Assembly (NCBI RefSeq): GCF_024055575.1
Contig: NZ_JAMXOE010000002.1
Coordinates: forward strand, 1-64,000
From: Mucilaginibacter flavidus
GTDB taxonomy: Bacteria > Bacteroidota > Bacteroidia > Sphingobacteriales > Sphingobacteriaceae
Length of the DNA: 64,000 nucleotides
Direction: 5' to 3'
Shown here in pieces: positions 62,159 through 64,000 of the stretch. How positions within the stretch are numbered: position 1 is the stretch's first letter; each line of letters begins with the position of its first letter. The position numbers were made by a program, and so were the translations under genes. A model generated the notes under the pieces. That model was not told the origin of the DNA and made no database searches. It was given only the letters and a program-made list of their open reading frames with translations.

Positions 62159-62539
62159 CTATAGTTTATGCTTCGTTAAAATAGCAACGGCAAAAAATGA
62201 ATCTCTAAATACAACATTCAATCTATCACCGTCATAATTTTCGTTAGCTACAATTAAAAATCGATTAAGTTTAGCTATAAACTCGCTCATATGAAGTTGG
62301 CCAATGTTCTCGCCTTTGAAAAAGAAAAATTCCCTATAACCGATTGATGTTATTTGGTCATTCTTATCAACGGCGATAGTCCACGGAGCAGAGGCTTCGT
62401 TAATGCCTCGATATTGTAAGTCTCCGCCTCTTTTTTCTACTAAACCCCTTTCGATTAATTCGTGGATATTTACACCTAATTTAAAATCCGATTCATTTAA
62501 ATACTCACTCCACTGCCAGTATCTTTTCTCTATATTCAT
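62159..62539 (-). CDS. Hypothetical protein
   Basis: A 126-residue protein of no recognised family, counted from the ATG at 62539 (MNIEKRYWQWSEYL); a TTG start would add three residues. No signal peptide or membrane helix. The composition is soluble, with GVNIHELIERGLVEKRGGDL reminiscent of a short helical DNA- or protein-binding segment and a beta-rich second half (APWTIAVDKNDQITSIGYRE). It is AT-rich and lies in the accessory right end of the window. A solitary immunity-type protein is one possibility, without direct evidence. Confidence 0.6.
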   Translation of the reverse strand: MNIEKRYWQWSEYLNESDFKLGVNIHELIERGLVEKRGGDLQYRGINEASAPWTIAVDKNDQITSIGYREFFFFKGENIGQLHMSEFIAKLNRFLIVANENYDGDRLNVVFRDSFFAVAILTKHKL

Positions 62540-62709
62540 ATTATTCAAATAATTGGCTTCATAATTAAAATTGGGCTATCCCCGGCTAACGCGCCGCGCG
62601 CGGCCAACTTAGCCTGTTAACATACTAGGGGTTACTGCTGAATGGTTGAAATACAGAAAGCATTCAACTTTAACGCAACATGAAATATCAAACGTTCTAT
62701 CAAAAACCG

Positions 62710-62731
62710 CTGCCGTAAAGCTTCACCGCAG
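62710..62731 (-). terminator. Probable terminator of the lipoprotein gene at 62745
   Basis: On the minus strand CTGCGGT pairs with ACGGCAG (one mismatch) around AAGCTT, followed by GCGGTTTTTG. It lies 14 bases after the stop codon. Confidence 0.6.
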
Positions 62732-62744
62732 CAGAGGTACCCTA

Positions 62745-63419
62745 TCACTTTATTGCCACTGTTGTTGTCTTACAAGTAAAATAAAACTTCCCACTAACCT
62801 GGGCTGTATCTAACATATTTCTGATACCTTTCGTATAGTATTTGGCTGAAGTATACGTTGCAAGCCCGGTTAGTTGCTGGCCTTCTTTCATAGTTGGCCT
62901 TTCGTCAAGCAAAAGCGTTTGGAACTTACTTTTAACGGTCACTAATCGGGTAAAACTTGTATCTGTCAGCTTTGATTTGAAATAGTCGCCGTCTGTTTCC
63001 TCAAAATACTTAAGGTCGAATTTATCCTCATTCAAATTAATAGTAAACCCAAAGCCGCCAAAAAAACCAGCGGCCACGCTTATCGTTAACGAGTCGCGAT
63101 GCAATTCGCACTCGCATAAAACTGGGTCGCCTAAATCAAAAGGTTTTTGTACCGGCTTTTGCTTCCCGTTTTCATAGTTGGTTATAAAAATTCGGCCCCG
63201 GTTATATTTAAAAAAATCATGCAATGGCGACTGCGCCTTCGCCATTATGCTGTCAAAGCTTTTCTCGTAGACATTATATGTTTGGAAGTCGTTCAGTTTA
63301 GGTATGTCACCAATGTGATAAGTATGGTTATAGACGTAAGGACTGGATACCTTTACTTTATGTTTACAGGAACAAGTTGCTATAAGAATTGAAAAAACGA
63401 TAAAGTTTTTAATGTTCAT
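62745..63419 (-). CDS. Hypothetical lipoprotein
   Basis: A 224-residue predicted lipoprotein (IATCSC, Cys18). The mature part has a His/Tyr-rich stretch (SSPYVYNHTYHIGDIPKLND) and a beta-rich body including CECELHRDSLTISVAAGFFG. No family recognised. It is AT-rich and follows the small exported protein at 63466 after 46 bases in the same direction, so the two may form an operon ended by the hairpin at 62710-62731. Confidence 0.65.
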   Translation of the reverse strand: MNIKNFIVFSILIATCSCKHKVKVSSPYVYNHTYHIGDIPKLNDFQTYNVYEKSFDSIMAKAQSPLHDFFKYNRGRIFITNYENGKQKPVQKPFDLGDPVLCECELHRDSLTISVAAGFFGGFGFTINLNEDKFDLKYFEETDGDYFKSKLTDTSFTRLVTVKSKFQTLLLDERPTMKEGQQLTGLATYTSAKYYTKGIRNMLDTAQVSGKFYFTCKTTTVAIK

Positions 63420-63465
63420 GTGTTAAGGCTGCTTTAATTCATTGGCTATATCCCAAAGCCATACG

Positions 63466-63699
63466 TTAGTCCCAAGGCTGGCGAACGTCACGAGTGACCA
63501 CTTCGGCAATGTTATTCAAATTACGCACATAAATGGTATCCTGCAAGCACGATATTATCAACATGCTTTTTTCATTGTCGGCAACCCTGATTTTTTGATT
63601 AGTCCCATCAATTGCCTGGACATTGTACACTTGGGCATTACTTATTTTGCATGCCAGAACAGCGAATAATATTAGCGGCACGAGGATGGTTTTGGACAT
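63466..63699 (-). CDS. Small exported hypothetical protein
   Basis: A 77-residue protein with a signal peptide (MSKTILVPLILFAVLACKISNAQ). The mature part, VYNVQAIDGTNQKIRVADNE and onwards, contains SCLQDTIYVRNLNN. It is short enough to be a truncated form of a larger exported protein, but no continuation was found in the other frames downstream. Function unknown. Confidence 0.5.
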   Translation of the reverse strand: MSKTILVPLILFAVLACKISNAQVYNVQAIDGTNQKIRVADNEKSMLIISCLQDTIYVRNLNNIAEVVTRDVRQPWD

Positions 63700-63742
63700 G
63701 AGCAGAATCTTAGAATTTATTTGGCCTTAACAAGGGTGGCAT

Positions 63743-64000
63743 TTAACTAATATCATATCTTAAAAAATACCAAAAGTCAAGGCTATCCAATGACAATATC
63801 GGTTCCTCAAAATAAATTATTTCAACTGAGCAATATCTTGCGTTGTCAATATGGGCTTCAGCTTCTGAAATACATTCCCTTAAAATTTCATAATCGTCAT
63901 TTTCGGGATTATTATCGCAGTAGACTTTAATGATTAAGCCGCCAGTGGAATACCCTACGGCAATTCCCCTATAATTAGGTTTAATTCGATGAAGAAAACC
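63743..64000 (-). CDS. Partial CDS, 3' end only; small soluble protein of immunity-protein type
   Basis: An open minus-strand frame enters at the window edge and ends at a TAA (63745-63743), giving the last 85 residues of a protein. The pattern PNYRGIAVGYSTGGLIIKVY, then NPENDDYEILRECISEAEAH and a final FWYFLRYDIS, resembles a widespread family of orphan proteins of about 90 residues. Their layout is I/V-rich strand, acidic turn, helix and Tyr-x-R end, and they are often found near polymorphic toxin loci. That likeness is from memory and weak. The start lies outside the window. Confidence 0.6.
   Translation of the reverse strand, partial: GFLHRIKPNYRGIAVGYSTGGLIIKVYCDNNPENDDYEILRECISEAEAHIDNARYCSVEIIYFEEPILSLDSLDFWYFLRYDIS

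Overview
The window reads as chromosomal DNA of a Bacteroidota bacterium of the Sphingobacteriaceae type, most like Mucilaginibacter or Pedobacter. Four things point there: Bacteroidota-style promoters (TTTG-N19/20-TAnnTTTG), a 2347-residue SprA gliding/type IX secretion protein, the block bamD-rpoZ-coaBC-DUF4835, and phylum-typical sequence variants such as PAMDLDMW in CoaBC. The genus is an inference. No transposase, integrase, phage gene or CRISPR array was seen. The mobile-looking sequence is all short palindromic or inverted intergenic repeats.

Layout. 1-515: no gene; tandem leftward promoters that look like the start of an rRNA operon lying outside the window. 516-12672: a DinB-like gene, bamD-rpoZ, coaBC-DUF4835, an AT-rich orphan, a blaI-M56-M56 signalling operon with a phased operator and repeat-bearing sensor proteases, then recN. 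12735-22617: an ECF sigma factor with a membrane partner, fabI, small exported proteins, two tandem 820-residue TonB-plug/MG2 surface proteins, and dcd. 22746-31373: metabolic and housekeeping genes (Gfo/Idh/MocA, PhyH, phosphopantetheinyl transferase, lipB, GDSL lipoprotein, Tat-exported aminotransferase, L-serine dehydratase, small membrane proteins). 31355-38270: a divergent RDD gene and a six-gene operon (SpoIIM-like, membrane protein, DUF4129, DUF4350, MoxR, DUF58). 38396-47780: mscS, groEL-groES, secG, a repeat protein, lptE, a sigma-54-type activator and miaB, all on the minus strand. 48204-61636: an AsmA-like protein, a GIN-domain protein, a YcxB-like protein, sprA, ruvA and maeB. 61637-64000: AT-rich accessory DNA with small orphan genes and one gene cut by the window edge.

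Functional themes. Envelope biogenesis recurs: BamD, LptE, SecG, DUF4835, SprA, the AsmA-like protein and the plug proteins. Two candidate regulatory modules stand out. One is BlaI with two M56 proteases carrying F-x-S-P-E-W-K repeats. The other is the MoxR-DUF58-DUF4129-DUF4350-SpoIIM-RDD cluster, conserved but poorly understood.

The most unusual signal is intergenic. Many gene ends are followed by inverted repeats whose arms are themselves degenerate reiterations of a short word (for example AGTCCGAAAG, GATTAGAGATTAG, CAAGAGTCAAGAG, GTTCATAG, AGTCTGAAG). In seven cases the first bases of the word supply the stop codon of the adjacent gene. I know of no named family with this architecture.
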